Notes: generated by a model from the letters alone, not told the origin. Shown: positions 41,761-51,318, counted from the first letter of the stretch. The stretch: 64,000 nt of DNA from Chryseobacterium echinoideorum (GCF_007474535.1 NZ_VKNW01000008.1:62001-126000), one strand, 5' to 3'. Program-made: numbers and translations.

Positions 41761-42876
41761 TTAATTAAGGTGCTCTAGTATTTTCAGATGCTTTGCACTG
41801 ATTTTCTTTTCAATTGCTTTATCTACATATTCTGAGTTCATGGCACGTAGAACTGCCATATAATTCATGCTGAATTCAATGGTATCTCCGATGTGATAAT
41901 CATTACCATTATCTGCAAGATCAAGAATCATCATGTCTGAGCTGGCTCCGATGATTTCAACTCCGGACGATTTAGGTTTTATATTTTTAGGATCAATATC
42001 TAGAATACCTACATCAACAATGGCTCTAATTGAGGTTTTACCTTTGTTTTTTTCATCATGTACAGGAGTTTCGCCGGTAAGATTAGTACCCGTTTTTCCT
42101 GTAGGGATCATTGGTTTTTCTACAATTTCGATAATTTCGGCTGTAAGTTTAAATACATCCTGATACATGCCTTTGATTACAGAATCATTGTAAACATCAG
42201 TACCGAAGAATAAAGTTTCACCAATCCTGAAATGATTGATCCCTTCAGGTATTTTATTTTTAAAAATAAGAGGAATGGTAACAGAAGACCCTGCCGATAT
42301 AAAAGGAATTTTCGTTTGATGAGCCTGTTCAATAACTTTCTTAAAACGATTGAGTTCTGTTAATTTTTTCTCATCCGGAAGAATTCCGTTGAGACAGTTG
42401 AGGTTAGTTCCTATTCCAACCACTTCAATATTAGGCATTTTTACCACTTCACCATAAAATGAAGAGAGATTTTTTACCATGATACCTTCTCTTAATTCTC
42501 CCATTTCCACCATGATCACAATTTTATGTACTTTATTTTGTTTGATGGCTTCTTCAGAAAGAGCTTTAATGGTATCTAACTCCGTATTAAAACTGACATC
42601 TGCATATTTAACGATGCTTTTAGCAAGTCTTTTAGCAGGAGGTTTAATGTAAACCGTTTGTGTTTTTGGTGAAAGATCTTTAATGTGGCGTAAATTCGTC
42701 AGCCGGGAATCACAGATTTCTTTATCAAAGATTTCCAGAAGACTTTTAAGAAACTTTTCATTACCGCAAAGAAGTTTTGCAACAACGGCCCATTCGATTT
42801 GGTTTTCTCTGAACAGCTCGTTGAGGTAATTGTAATTATGAAGTAATTTGCTGGTATTTAAAGTAATGTATGACAT
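41761..42876 (-). CDS. alanine/ornithine racemase family PLP-dependent enzyme
   Basis: 371 residues. Fold-type III PLP enzyme with an alanine-racemase-like N-terminal barrel. The PLP lysine region is 'WAVVAKLLCGNEKFL' (about residue 34), and 'VIMVEMGELREGI' and 'SAGSSVTIPLIF' are typical of the ornithine racemase/YhfX subgroup. It probably racemises a free amino acid in the cytosol; ornithine or a related basic amino acid is suggested by the subgroup but not shown. Last gene of a three-gene operon: GNAT gene ends one base before its ATG, USP gene before that. Confidence 0.82.
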   Translation of the reverse strand: MSYITLNTSKLLHNYNYLNELFRENQIEWAVVAKLLCGNEKFLKSLLEIFDKEICDSRLTNLRHIKDLSPKTQTVYIKPPAKRLAKSIVKYADVSFNTELDTIKALSEEAIKQNKVHKIVIMVEMGELREGIMVKNLSSFYGEVVKMPNIEVVGIGTNLNCLNGILPDEKKLTELNRFKKVIEQAHQTKIPFISAGSSVTIPLIFKNKIPEGINHFRIGETLFFGTDVYNDSVIKGMYQDVFKLTAEIIEIVEKPMIPTGKTGTNLTGETPVHDEKNKGKTSIRAIVDVGILDIDPKNIKPKSSGVEIIGASSDMMILDLADNGNDYHIGDTIEFSMNYMAVLRAMNSEYVDKAIEKKISAKHLKILEHLN

Positions 42877-42877
42877 T

Positions 42878-43324
42878 TTATTTTTTTAATCGCATTTCAA
42901 GATATTTACTGGAAAATCCTAGTTTCCGGTAAAGATGTATTGCCGGATTTTCCGGTTCACAATGGAGTGCGATATCTCCCTGTGAAGAGTCAATAGCATA
43001 TTGCATCAGTTTTTTTCCGATGCCTTTCCCCCTTACATTCTTATTGGTAGCAATGTATACGAGAATATTTTCAGGAATATATCCGCCCATTCCGGTGTTG
43101 TTAATGACAACAGCTCCTGCAAGATCATTTTGATCTTCGTCTCTTGCAGTAATCACAATACCGCCCGGCTTGTTGTTATAGCCTAATGCGTAGTCGACAG
43201 CATCAGAAATATCTTTTTCCGGATCACCGTATTGTTCCAAATGTTCGAAAAGAAACTGAATGATCTCTTTTTTTTGATTAGCATTGGGTTGGTTTTCATC
43301 TGAATATTTTTGTAATGTTATCAT
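42878..43324 (-). CDS. GNAT family N-acetyltransferase
   Basis: 148 residues. Acetyl-CoA binding motif A is visible as VYIATNKNVRGKGIGKKLMQ (about residues 88-107, with the R/Q-x-x-G-x-G/A pattern RGKGIG), and motif B follows as 'ALHCEPENPAIHLYRKLGF'. Substrate not predictable. Its stop codon lies one base before the racemase start, which suggests translational coupling; a link to the amino acid made by the racemase (N-acetylation) is an inference. Confidence 0.88.
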   Translation of the reverse strand: MITLQKYSDENQPNANQKKEIIQFLFEHLEQYGDPEKDISDAVDYALGYNNKPGGIVITARDEDQNDLAGAVVINNTGMGGYIPENILVYIATNKNVRGKGIGKKLMQYAIDSSQGDIALHCEPENPAIHLYRKLGFSSKYLEMRLKK

Positions 43325-43335
43325 AAATTTTTGTT

Positions 43336-44244
43336 TTATCCCGGAGAAGGCAGAGTAATATCAATGCCTATATTATCATCGGTTTTTCTTTTATTAGTCA
43401 TTCGTTTACTTTTTAAGAAAAATAAAGGAATATCTGTATTGTTAATAATTTGTTTAAAGAAATTTTCCATAAAAAATGACTTCCAGCTGTCTTCATCTTT
43501 ATAATTAAGAATGATAATATCAGCGTCATCTTCTTGAGAAAATTTTGAAATCTGAGTAGCTTTGCTTCTTGTCATTAAAAACTGCGAGTCATAGTCTTGT
43601 GCTTTAATCGCAATATTTGTCCGCGCTCTTTGGTAAGCATCTTTGATTTTTAATAAATCATCTTCGTTACTTATTCCCAGAAGGCTAATAACACCTTTGT
43701 TTTTCTTTGCAATGGCAATCGATATATCTATTTTATCAGTTAGGTCTTCCAGAACTCTTACAGGCACAAGTATTTTATCAAAAGCATATTTTCTGCAATT
43801 TTCAGGAACAAGTAAAACAGAACTGTTGGTTTCCGTTAAAATTTGATAAGAAAGTGAACCTAAAAATAGCTGTGTAAAATTTTGCTGTCCAGAGCTTCCG
43901 CAGATTACAAGATCTACAGATTCCAGATCAATTGTATCATTAATCGCATGGATTAAACTATCATTTTTAATCATAGTCTGCAATTCCAGATCAGGATACT
44001 GTGACTTTACAGATATTTCAAGTTCACTGAGTGCAAACTCTGTTTTTTTATAATTTTCATCAATGGTTTCTGCACCAATTACTTGTTTTCCTGTTCTGTC
44101 TATGATGGTATGATTGGTAATATTGTGAAGTAATATGACTCTCGCTTTATGACGCAGGGCAATATTTACAGACATTATGACTGCATTCCGTGATTTCTCG
44201 GTGAAATCGACCGCGACTAAGATTGTGCTGATAAAATTCTGCAT
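43336..44244 (-). CDS. tandem universal stress protein
   Basis: 302 residues with two UspA units. The first (about 5-145) starts 'ILVAVDFTEKSRNAV' and keeps the ATP-binding G-x2-G-x9-G-S motif in GSSGQQNFTQLFLGS. The second (about 150-280) starts 'FDKILVPVRVLEDL' and lacks that motif, so it is probably structural. Cytosolic, commonly induced by starvation or oxygen stress. First gene of the USP-GNAT-racemase operon; the GNAT gene follows 11 bases after. A TAATTTTG box lies about 33 bases upstream. Confidence 0.9.
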   Translation of the reverse strand: MQNFISTILVAVDFTEKSRNAVIMSVNIALRHKARVILLHNITNHTIIDRTGKQVIGAETIDENYKKTEFALSELEISVKSQYPDLELQTMIKNDSLIHAINDTIDLESVDLVICGSSGQQNFTQLFLGSLSYQILTETNSSVLLVPENCRKYAFDKILVPVRVLEDLTDKIDISIAIAKKNKGVISLLGISNEDDLLKIKDAYQRARTNIAIKAQDYDSQFLMTRSKATQISKFSQEDDADIIILNYKDEDSWKSFFMENFFKQIINNTDIPLFFLKSKRMTNKRKTDDNIGIDITLPSPG

Positions 44245-44276
44245 TTGAGGTTAGAATAATTCTAAAAGTTAATATG

Positions 44277-44284
44277 CAAAATTA
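44277..44284 (-). promoter_or_regulatory. candidate -7 element of the USP operon
   Basis: TAATTTTG on the minus strand; no TTTG at the expected -33 position. Confidence 0.3.
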
Positions 44285-44468
44285 GGTAATCAACGTTTCA
44301 ATTGATGTGAAGAATGAATGTATTTATGGTATGATTTATCTTTTTTGAAATTATGTTCTGAAAGATATTGATGGTTATTAAAAAAATCTTTACTATAGGG
44401 TAAAGATTTTTAGCTTTATATGATTATCAAATCAAAATTTAAAAATTCTATTAAATTTCATTTCATTT

Positions 44469-44819
44469 TTAACTGAAATTATAATTGATAATGACAAGTC
44501 TTAAAACGAAATGCACAAAATCTTCGTCAGCCTTATTTCTGTTGATAAGTCTGTTTTTATAATCATAAGAGGTGAGTGTCTTGATCAAATTTTTATAAAT
44601 ATCGAAATCTTCACCCTTTAATTTTATTTTTACGAATCCGTCTTTTCTGTTGATAATCTGATCATCCAAAGTTCTTACTTTTAGGATAACCTCACACAAT
44701 TTAGCACCCTTTCCGGTATATCTTTCAACAATATTTACCTTAAAAGCATCAAACAAAATAGCATGAAATACAAGATTGGCGTTAGATTCCGGTGTTCGAA
44801 GCTTAAGCTGATAATTCAT
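44469..44819 (-). CDS. hypothetical cytosolic protein
   Basis: 116 residues from ATG 44819 (MNYQLKLRTPESNANLVFHA); a longer frame from 44855 is less likely. No signal peptide, membrane segment or known motif. Mixed alpha/beta composition with basic residues in the middle (VKIKLKGEDFDIYKNLIKTL). Flanked by spacers of 224 and 131 bases, so it is probably monocistronic. I do not recognise it. Confidence 0.6.
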   Translation of the reverse strand: MNYQLKLRTPESNANLVFHAILFDAFKVNIVERYTGKGAKLCEVILKVRTLDDQIINRKDGFVKIKLKGEDFDIYKNLIKTLTSYDYKNRLINRNKADEDFVHFVLRLVIINYNFS

Positions 44820-44929
44820 TTTGAAATATTTTAAAAATGCGCATCGAAAATACAAAAAAATCCTCTAATTGTATTGGATTTTAATCATATTCCTGAGCAT
44901 TTTGTGTTATGTTTTTAATACAAATGATA

Positions 44930-44945
44930 AAGGCTTATAAAGCCT
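44930..44945 (-). terminator. possible terminator after dnaJ
   Basis: AAGGCTTATAAAGCCT hairpin starting six bases after the dnaJ stop; T-run on the minus strand is short. Confidence 0.45.
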
Positions 44946-44950
44946 ATTCT

Positions 44951-46066
44951 TTAGTTAAATAAATCTTTTACTTTGTCAAAAAAAGTTTTTTCTTTTCCGG
45001 ATGGTTCTGCAACCATCTCTCCGGAATTCATTTGTTTTTCAAAAAAATCTTTTTGCTCTTTTGTGAGTTTTTGCGGAGTCCAGACATTAATATGTATAAA
45101 CATGTCGCCTTTTCCATAACTGTCGATACTAGGTAAACCTTTTCCTGCCAATCTTAAAATTTTTCCGGATTGAGTTCCTGCATCTATCGTTATTTTCACC
45201 TTTCCACCAACGGTAGGAATTTCTTTTTTAGTTCCGAGTGCAGCTTCAGCAAAAGAAATATATAACTCTTGGTGAAGATTGTCACCCTCTCTCTTTATCG
45301 TCTGATCAGATTCTTCTTCAATAATTACCAAAAGATCTCCGGGTACTCCTCCAAAAGGAGCATCATTACCCTTTCCTCTTACATTCAGCTGGATTCCGTC
45401 TCTGGCTCCTGCCGGTATATTAATGGTAACTTCTTCTTCATCTCTTATTAAACCCTGAGCATTAGCTCCTGCCGGAATTTTATCAGCTACTTTTCCGATT
45501 CCCTGACAGGTTCCGCAGGTAGTTTGGGTCTGCATCTGTCCGAACATGGTATTCATTACCTTCATCTGTACACCGGAACCGTTACATGTAGGGCAGGTTT
45601 TTGAAGTAGCACCTTCTGCCAGTTTCATTTTTTTTACCTTGAGAGTTTTCTGGGTTCCGTTAACCATTTCATCAAGGTTTAATTTTATTCTGACTCTCAG
45701 ATTAGAACCTTTTACCTGTTGATGACCGCCGCCTCCTCCAAAGCCGCCGAAGCCACCTCCAAAAATATCTCCAAACTGGCTGAAAATATCTTCCATATTC
45801 ATACCTCCGCCAAAACCGCCTCCACCAAAGCCACCGTTTCCGCCAACTCCAGCGTGACCAAATTGATCGTATCTGGCGCGTTTTTGCTCGTCGCTCAGCA
45901 CTTCATAAGCTTCTGCAGCTTCTTTAAATTTTTCTTCTGCAACCTTATCTCCCGGATTTTTATCTGGGTGATATTTAATCGCCATTTTTCGGTAAGCTTT
46001 TTTTATTTCGTCGGCACTTGCAGATTTGCTTATCTCAAGCACTTCGTAATAATCTCTTTTTGACAT
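44951..46066 (-). CDS. dnaJ: molecular chaperone DnaJ
   Basis: 371 residues. J domain (1-70) with the HPD motif in YHPDKNPGD, Gly/Phe-rich linker (about 72-112), zinc region and two C-terminal substrate-binding domains, ending in a short acidic/lysine tail. The zinc region has only two CxxCxGxG motifs ([16 protein letters not shown]) instead of the four found in E. coli DnaJ; I recall the same in other flavobacterial DnaJ proteins. Co-chaperone that delivers clients to DnaK and stimulates its ATPase. grpE precedes it on the same strand; dnaK is not in the window. Confidence 0.97.
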   Translation of the reverse strand: MSKRDYYEVLEISKSASADEIKKAYRKMAIKYHPDKNPGDKVAEEKFKEAAEAYEVLSDEQKRARYDQFGHAGVGGNGGFGGGGFGGGMNMEDIFSQFGDIFGGGFGGFGGGGGHQQVKGSNLRVRIKLNLDEMVNGTQKTLKVKKMKLAEGATSKTCPTCNGSGVQMKVMNTMFGQMQTQTTCGTCQGIGKVADKIPAGANAQGLIRDEEEVTINIPAGARDGIQLNVRGKGNDAPFGGVPGDLLVIIEEESDQTIKREGDNLHQELYISFAEAALGTKKEIPTVGGKVKITIDAGTQSGKILRLAGKGLPSIDSYGKGDMFIHINVWTPQKLTKEQKDFFEKQMNSGEMVAEPSGKEKTFFDKVKDLFN

Positions 46067-46082
46067 GATATATTATAATTGA

Positions 46083-46165
46083 TGATAGATAAATGATAAT
46101 TGATGATTTTAAAATTCGGATGTGAAATTCTTATCAATTAATCACTCATCATTTATCATTAATAA
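46083..46165. repeat. inverted pair of degenerate AT-rich repeats between grpE and dnaJ
   Basis: GATAAATGATAATTGATGA (46088-46106) and, in opposite direction, TCATCATTTATCATTAA (46149-46165). The transcript could fold into a hairpin. Same repeat type as 26577-26608. Confidence 0.45.
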
Positions 46166-46168
46166 ATT

Positions 46169-46705
46169 TTAGTTTCCTGTAACTACTTTAGCAAAACGTA
46201 TTACTTTTTCTCCTAAAGTATACCCTGTTTCAATAATATCTACAATTTTACCTTTCAATTCTTCAGAAGGAGCAGGGATTTGTGTAATCGCTTCGTGAAA
46301 ATCTACATTAAAGCTATCTCCGGCTCTTACCTCCATTGCTTTAAGCCCTTTTTCCGTCAGTTTGCTTTTGAATTTATTATAAATCAGTTCCACGCCTTGA
46401 AGATCTGCTTCATTTCCGGTCTTTGCAATCTCTTTTATTGCTCTTTCGAAATCATCCAAAACTCCCAGCATAGAAATCATCATATCTTGATTGGCGTACT
46501 GAAAGAATTCCATTTTTTCTTTGGATGTTCTTTTTTTATAATTTTCAAATTCTGCATACAGTCTGATGTAACGATCTTTTTCTACTGCCAAAAGTTCTTC
46601 GGCAGAAGGAGTTTCTGTCACATTTTCTTGTTGAGTATCTTGAGTTTCGTTTACGTTTTCTTCCTGTTTATTGATGTTTTCTTCGTTGATATCCTGATTT
46701 TCCAT
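46169..46705 (-). CDS. grpE: nucleotide exchange factor GrpE
   Basis: 178 residues. Acidic, Gln/Glu-rich disordered start (residues 1-35), a long coiled coil ('RYIRLYAEFENYKKRTSKEK', about 45-90) and the C-terminal beta domain with 'FNVDFHEAITQIP' and 'GYTLGEKVIRFAKVVTG'. Releases ADP from DnaK. It precedes dnaJ by about 100 bases on the minus strand, and they are probably transcribed together. Confidence 0.96.
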   Translation of the reverse strand: MENQDINEENINKQEENVNETQDTQQENVTETPSAEELLAVEKDRYIRLYAEFENYKKRTSKEKMEFFQYANQDMMISMLGVLDDFERAIKEIAKTGNEADLQGVELIYNKFKSKLTEKGLKAMEVRAGDSFNVDFHEAITQIPAPSEELKGKIVDIIETGYTLGEKVIRFAKVVTGN

Positions 46706-46836
46706 ATTTCAATAACTTTTTACACAGAGGTTTGTCAAACATTCTGCCAAAGAGGAAAAAATGACAATAAGGCAGATGTGAATGAATATTCATTGTCATT
46801 CATGACTCAAATTCTAGAAATATTCCTGAAAAATGA

Positions 46837-48165
46837 TTATAAAAATGTCTGGAGTAAAAGATAGATATTCAGAAAGATGATAATAATTGAAATGATCCAG
46901 ACAGAAATTTTAAGAAAAGGTTTATTAGCAAACTCACCCATTTTTGCTTTGTCATTCGTAAACATCACAAGCGGCACCACTGCAAAACTTAACTGCATCG
47001 AAAGAATGACCTGACTTAAAACCAGCAAATCGGTAGTTCCCTGTTCTCCATAAATGATAGTAACAATTAATGCAGGAATTACAGCAATTAATCTCGTAAT
47101 TAATCTTCTCAGCCAAGGTTTTAGACGGATATTCAGAAACCCTTCCATTACAATTTGTCCGGCAAGTGTTCCTGTCAGTGTTGAATTTTGTCCGGATGCA
47201 AGAAGCGCAATTGCAAATGCAATACTTGCCATTGAAGCTCCTAATATAGGAGTCAACATTTTATAAGCATCATGAATATCTGCTACATTTTTATTGCCTG
47301 TAGTGTGAAATGTTGCAGCTGCTAAAATCAGAATAGCGGCATTGATGAAAAAAGCAATCAGTAAAGAAACTGTACTGTCTAATGTGGCAAATTTTATGGC
47401 TTCTTTTTTTCCTTCATGATCTCTTGTGTAATCTCTTGTCTGTACAATACTGCTGTGAAGATAGAGATTGTGCGGCATGACGGTCGCTCCCAAAATCCCT
47501 ATTCCGATATACAGCATGGCAGGATTGGTAATAATCTCTTTTTGAGGAACCAGACCTCCTAAAATTGCATTAATTTCTGGTTTTGAAATTATAATTTCAT
47601 ATCCGAAGCAGGCAAGAATAATGAAAATCAGACCGGCAACAATACTTTCTATCCAGCGAAATCCTTTTGCCTGAAGGAGTAAAATTAAAAGCACATCAAT
47701 GGTTGTGATCACAATTCCCCACGTAAGCGGAATTCCAAATAAAAGATTGAGCGCAATGGCAGAACCAATGACTTCTGCCAGATCGCATGCTGCAATAGCT
47801 ATTTCGCAAAATACCCAAAGAATAAAATTTGTTGTAGGTTTAAAATGGTCTCTGCATGCTTGTGCTAAATCTCTTTCTGCAACAACACCAAGCTTTACAG
47901 AAAGATGCTGCAAGATCATTGCAAAAATATTGGAAATAAGAACAACGGAAAGTAATGTATATCCAAACTGTGCTCCGCCGGCAATATCAGTTGCCCAGTT
48001 TCCCGGATCCATATAACCTACGGCAATCATCAGACCCGGACCTGCAAAAGCGAGATATTTTCTCCAAAAACCAGATTTTTTTGGTATGGAGATGGAAGAG
48101 AATACTTCAGGTAAAGAGTTGGATGTTTTTTCTTTTCTCCACCCATTTTTTATATTGAGACTCAT
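46837..48165 (-). CDS. mntH: Nramp family divalent metal transporter (MntH)
   Basis: 442 residues with 11 membrane helices. The metal-binding motifs are intact: GYMDPGNWATD in helix 1 (about residues 49-60) and VMPHNLYLHS in helix 6 (about 228-238). Proton-coupled uptake of Mn(II), possibly Fe(II), across the inner membrane. A 22-bp palindrome with TTAG-N6-CTAA lies three bases upstream of the ATG and is a likely target of a DtxR/MntR-type repressor, which would fit this gene's function. Confidence 0.94.
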   Translation of the reverse strand: MSLNIKNGWRKEKTSNSLPEVFSSISIPKKSGFWRKYLAFAGPGLMIAVGYMDPGNWATDIAGGAQFGYTLLSVVLISNIFAMILQHLSVKLGVVAERDLAQACRDHFKPTTNFILWVFCEIAIAACDLAEVIGSAIALNLLFGIPLTWGIVITTIDVLLILLLQAKGFRWIESIVAGLIFIILACFGYEIIISKPEINAILGGLVPQKEIITNPAMLYIGIGILGATVMPHNLYLHSSIVQTRDYTRDHEGKKEAIKFATLDSTVSLLIAFFINAAILILAAATFHTTGNKNVADIHDAYKMLTPILGASMASIAFAIALLASGQNSTLTGTLAGQIVMEGFLNIRLKPWLRRLITRLIAVIPALIVTIIYGEQGTTDLLVLSQVILSMQLSFAVVPLVMFTNDKAKMGEFANKPFLKISVWIISIIIIFLNIYLLLQTFL

Positions 48166-48167
48166 GT

Positions 48168-48189
48168 TTTGTTAGAATTGACTAACAAA
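48168..48189. promoter_or_regulatory. candidate MntR/DtxR-type operator of mntH
   Basis: TTTGTTAG, 6 bases, CTAACAAA: perfect 8-bp arms, immediately upstream of the mntH start codon. TTAG...CTAA half-sites are common to DtxR-family metal regulators. Confidence 0.5.
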
Positions 48190-48225
48190 TTTAATTAAAT
48201 AAAGCAAATAACAATATTATTTATA

Positions 48226-48258
48226 AATAAATCCTGAAAATATTTTTCAGGATTTATT
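48226..48258 (-). terminator. terminator of the OmpA-family gene
   Basis: Perfect 15-bp stem AATAAATCCTGAAAA / TTTTCAGGATTTATT with a 3-base loop, 18 bases after the stop codon at 48276. Confidence 0.75.
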
Positions 48259-48275
48259 ATGTATAAGAAATTAGA

Positions 48276-49568
48276 TTATTTTGTAAACCTTACAGACATT
48301 TTTCTGTCAATGGCTCTTTCATCATTCGAAGCACTTGCATCTACTGTGGCAAACTCGCTGCCATATCCGTCTGCAGATATTACCTGTGAACCAACTCCTT
48401 GTTGAGAAAGCCAGTTTTTTATATAATTGGCTCTTTCTGCAGAAAGTTTTAAATTTTTAGCCTCATCACCTGTTTTATCTGTATAACCGCCAATTTTTAT
48501 TTTAGCTTCAGGAAAAGCTTTAAGAATGGCTACTAAATTTTGCAGCTGACTTTCTGATCCTGCTTCCAGTTCATTAGCGCTTCCTATTTTAAAGTTTACA
48601 TGATCAAAATCATACCATTTGTTCTTTAAAGCTGCATCGTCTTGAGCATTAGTATATCCTCCGGATTTGAGGAAAGCGATCATTTGCTCTTCCATTCCAC
48701 CTCTGTAGCCCTTCAATGAGGTTCCGTTCAGATCAATGTCTTCATCAATTCTTCCGGAATCTGTTACATTATTATTGCTCTGAATTGTGTCATTGGTTGT
48801 TGTCATAGAATCTCCCGAAACCGCTGTTGTCGTTGTTGTTTCTGTTTTTCTGCATTGTTCCCATAAGAAATAAGATGCGGCAAGAAGTAAAAGTAGAGGT
48901 AAAAGCCATTTCCAGATTGATCCACCTTCAGAAGATGTTTTCTTATCGGGAAATGTTCCGGTCTCTGCTGTACTTCTGGTAACTTCTACATGAGGTGTTT
49001 TTTCTTCAAATTTTTTGGTAGCCGGGTTTTCGTTGCCTTCAAAAGCATAACCTTTTGCCCAGTCTCCTACATTCAGAGAGGCTAAAGAAAGTCCTGCGGG
49101 AAGTAATGTTGAAACAACTCCTTTCTGCTCATCGAGCAACGAAGAAATTCCGTTTCTGTCTAAATTGTTATCGGAAGCATATTTCCCGATTGAACCTACA
49201 GTTGCTGCGGTAACAATATTAAGTAATGATGAGGATGAATTATTGCTGATTCCCGCATATGTAGCAATACTATTGATAATCCCGCTCAGTTTTTCACCAA
49301 AAATTGATGATAATAATCCTGCTATAAATGAATTTCCTGAGGTAACTCCCGATAAATTACCCAAAATTCCGTTGGATGAAGAGTTGGCAATAGTGTCTAT
49401 AACAGTAGGATTTTCAGAATTATTTGCTAATCCGCCGACAATTACAGGTAGCATACCGGAAATTGCTTTTGAAACTCCAGCTTCGCTTTCTCCTAGTTGA
49501 GATGCAGTTTGTGAAACAAGTGCAGCACCTAGCTGCCCTTTAATAAGATCAATAATGTTTAAAGCCAT
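48276..49568 (-). CDS. DUF937-OmpA fusion protein
   Basis: 430 residues. Residues 1-165 form a DUF937-type, Ser/Gly/Ala-rich domain (LLPVIVGGLANNSENP; SIATYAGISNNSSSSLLNIV). A single membrane helix follows (WKWLLPLLLLLAASYFLWEQ, about 220-240), then a Thr-rich linker, a short segment with GYRGGMEEQMIAFL, and a C-terminal OmpA domain (about 325-430; KIKIGGYTDKTGDEAKNLKL with SAERANYIKNWL) that binds peptidoglycan. No cleavable signal peptide, so the N-terminal domain should stay in the cytosol and the OmpA domain reach the periplasm. Confidence 0.88.
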   Translation of the reverse strand: MALNIIDLIKGQLGAALVSQTASQLGESEAGVSKAISGMLPVIVGGLANNSENPTVIDTIANSSSNGILGNLSGVTSGNSFIAGLLSSIFGEKLSGIINSIATYAGISNNSSSSLLNIVTAATVGSIGKYASDNNLDRNGISSLLDEQKGVVSTLLPAGLSLASLNVGDWAKGYAFEGNENPATKKFEEKTPHVEVTRSTAETGTFPDKKTSSEGGSIWKWLLPLLLLLAASYFLWEQCRKTETTTTTAVSGDSMTTTNDTIQSNNNVTDSGRIDEDIDLNGTSLKGYRGGMEEQMIAFLKSGGYTNAQDDAALKNKWYDFDHVNFKIGSANELEAGSESQLQNLVAILKAFPEAKIKIGGYTDKTGDEAKNLKLSAERANYIKNWLSQQGVGSQVISADGYGSEFATVDASASNDERAIDRKMSVRFTK

Positions 49569-49640
49569 AATAATTTATTTTGAAAATTAATGTTATTTAA
49601 AATTAAACAAAAATTTATCCAAATTCGCTTTAAAAATAAA

Positions 49641-49675
49641 AAATCTTTAAAAATTCTTAAAATTTTTAAAGATTT
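49641..49675 (-). terminator. AT-rich hairpin after proS
   Basis: Perfect 15-bp stem AAATCTTTAAAAATT / AATTTTTAAAGATTT with a 5-base loop, 20 bases after the proS stop. Confidence 0.55.
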
Positions 49676-49695
49676 AATAATATTATGTTAAGTTT

Positions 49696-51171
49696 CTAAT
49701 ATGCTTTAGCGAACAAAACTCTTCTTTTTGACGTTTTACCGCTAATCATAGAAATTCCTTCTTCATGATCATCATTTAGAGGAATACATCTTATTGTCGC
49801 CTTGGTTTCTTCTTTTATTTTCTCTTCTTCCTCTTCTGTGCCGTCCCAGTGAGCGTAGATAAATCCGCCTTTTTCTTCAAGGGTTTTTTTGAATTCATCA
49901 TAGGAATCTACTTTTGTAATATTTTCTTCTCTGAATTGTAAAGCTTTTTGATAAATATCTTTCTGAATGGTTTTTAATAAATCTTCGATATGAGAATCAA
50001 TCCCTTCTAATGGTCGTGTTTCTTTGGTTAAATTATCTCTTCTTGCAATTTCTACAGAGTTGTTTTCAAGATCTTTCGGTCCGATAGCAATTCTTAAAGG
50101 AACTCCTTTAAGTTCATATTCCGCAAATTTCCAGCCCGGTTTATTTTGAGTATCGTTATCAAATTTTACTGAAATTCCTTTTAATTTTAATTTGTTTTGG
50201 ATATCTAATGCTACTTCACTGATTTGACTCAATTGTTCTTCACCTTTAAAAATAGGAACAATAACTACCTGAATTGGAGCTAAAGTTGGTGGAAGTATCA
50301 ATCCCAAATCATCAGAATGAGTCATAATTAAGGCTCCCATTAAGCGGGTAGAAGTTCCCCATGAAGTTGCCCATGCGTACTCAATCTTACCTTCTTTGTT
50401 GGTGAATTTTACATCAAAAGCTTTTGCGAAATTTTGCCCTAAGAAGTGGGATGTGCCTGCCTGTAATGCCTTTCCGTCCTGCATTAGTGCTTCAATGCAA
50501 TAAGTTTCATCAGCACCCGCAAATCTTTCAGACGGAGTTTTTAATCCCTGAATAACCGGCATTGCCATAAAGTTTTCGGCAAAATCAGCATATACTTTAT
50601 TCATTTTTTCAGCTTCTTCTATTGCCTCCTCACGTGTTGCATGAGCAGTATGACCTTCCTGCCAAAGAAACTCAGAGGTTCTAAGGAATAGTCTTGTTCG
50701 CATTTCCCAACGCACAACATTTGCCCATTGGTTGATAAGAATAGGGAGATCTCTGTAAGACTGAATCCAATTTTTATAGGTATTCCAGATAATGGCTTCT
50801 GAAGTAGGTCTTACAATAAGTTCTTCCTCAAGCTTAGCGTCAGGATCAACGATGAGCTTATGAGGATTATCAGGGTCTGTTTTAAGTCTGTAATGGGTAA
50901 CAACAGCACATTCTTTAGCAAAACCTTCGGCATTTTTTTCTTCAGCTTCAAACAAGCTCTTGGGTACAAAAAGAGGGAAATAAGCATTCACGTGACCGGT
51001 TTCTTTGAATTTTTTATCCATTTCGTCACGCATTTTTTCCCAGATTGCGTAGCCGTAAGGTTTAATTACCATAGAACCCCTCACTCCTGAGTTTTCGGCT
51101 AAATCAGCCTTTACAACCAACTCATTATACCACTTGCTGTAATCTTCACTTCTTGAAGTTAATTTTGCCAT
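49696..51171 (-). CDS. proS: prolyl-tRNA synthetase (archaeal/eukaryotic type)
   Basis: 491 residues, class II synthetase. Motif 2 and active site: [20 protein letters not shown] followed by GHTAHAT (about 150-175); earlier [12 protein letters not shown] (about 120). C-terminal anticodon-binding domain (about 290-395) and an extra zinc-like C-terminal domain ending in the conserved KAY. No bacterial-type editing insertion; this short type is usual in Bacteroidota. Charges tRNA-Pro in the cytosol. Confidence 0.97.
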   Translation of the reverse strand: MAKLTSRSEDYSKWYNELVVKADLAENSGVRGSMVIKPYGYAIWEKMRDEMDKKFKETGHVNAYFPLFVPKSLFEAEEKNAEGFAKECAVVTHYRLKTDPDNPHKLIVDPDAKLEEELIVRPTSEAIIWNTYKNWIQSYRDLPILINQWANVVRWEMRTRLFLRTSEFLWQEGHTAHATREEAIEEAEKMNKVYADFAENFMAMPVIQGLKTPSERFAGADETYCIEALMQDGKALQAGTSHFLGQNFAKAFDVKFTNKEGKIEYAWATSWGTSTRLMGALIMTHSDDLGLILPPTLAPIQVVIVPIFKGEEQLSQISEVALDIQNKLKLKGISVKFDNDTQNKPGWKFAEYELKGVPLRIAIGPKDLENNSVEIARRDNLTKETRPLEGIDSHIEDLLKTIQKDIYQKALQFREENITKVDSYDEFKKTLEEKGGFIYAHWDGTEEEEEKIKEETKATIRCIPLNDDHEEGISMISGKTSKRRVLFAKAY

Positions 51172-51246
51172 TAATTTTTTTTTAATATTTTAACTTTTGT
51201 AAAATTATGTAATCTAAAAATAAAAATCTATTTTTGATAGATTTTT

Positions 51247-51272
51247 TATACCGAATTATTGGTATATTTTTG
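51247..51272. promoter_or_regulatory. palindrome and -7 box in the proS/lipoprotein divergent spacer
   Basis: TATACC, 8 bases, GGTATA (51247-51266) overlaps TATTTTTG (51265-51272), a possible -7 element for the + strand lipoprotein gene 47 bases downstream. A CAAATATA at 51283 gives TATATTTG on the minus strand for proS. Confidence 0.35.
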
Positions 51273-51318
51273 GTACAGAATGCAAATATAATTCAATTTA
51301 AAAAAAATATACATTATC

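Noticed and set aside
46720..46775. TTGGCAG...TTTGAC upstream of grpE resembling a sigma-54 site
   Set aside because: The -12 half lacks the GC pair and no sigma-54 activator is nearby. It also lies within a CTGCC/GGCAG inverted repeat, so it is too weak to call.
46280..46864. 194-codon open frame on + opposite grpE
   Set aside because: Antisense to a certain gene, Phe/Ile-rich composition of a shadow frame, no family match.
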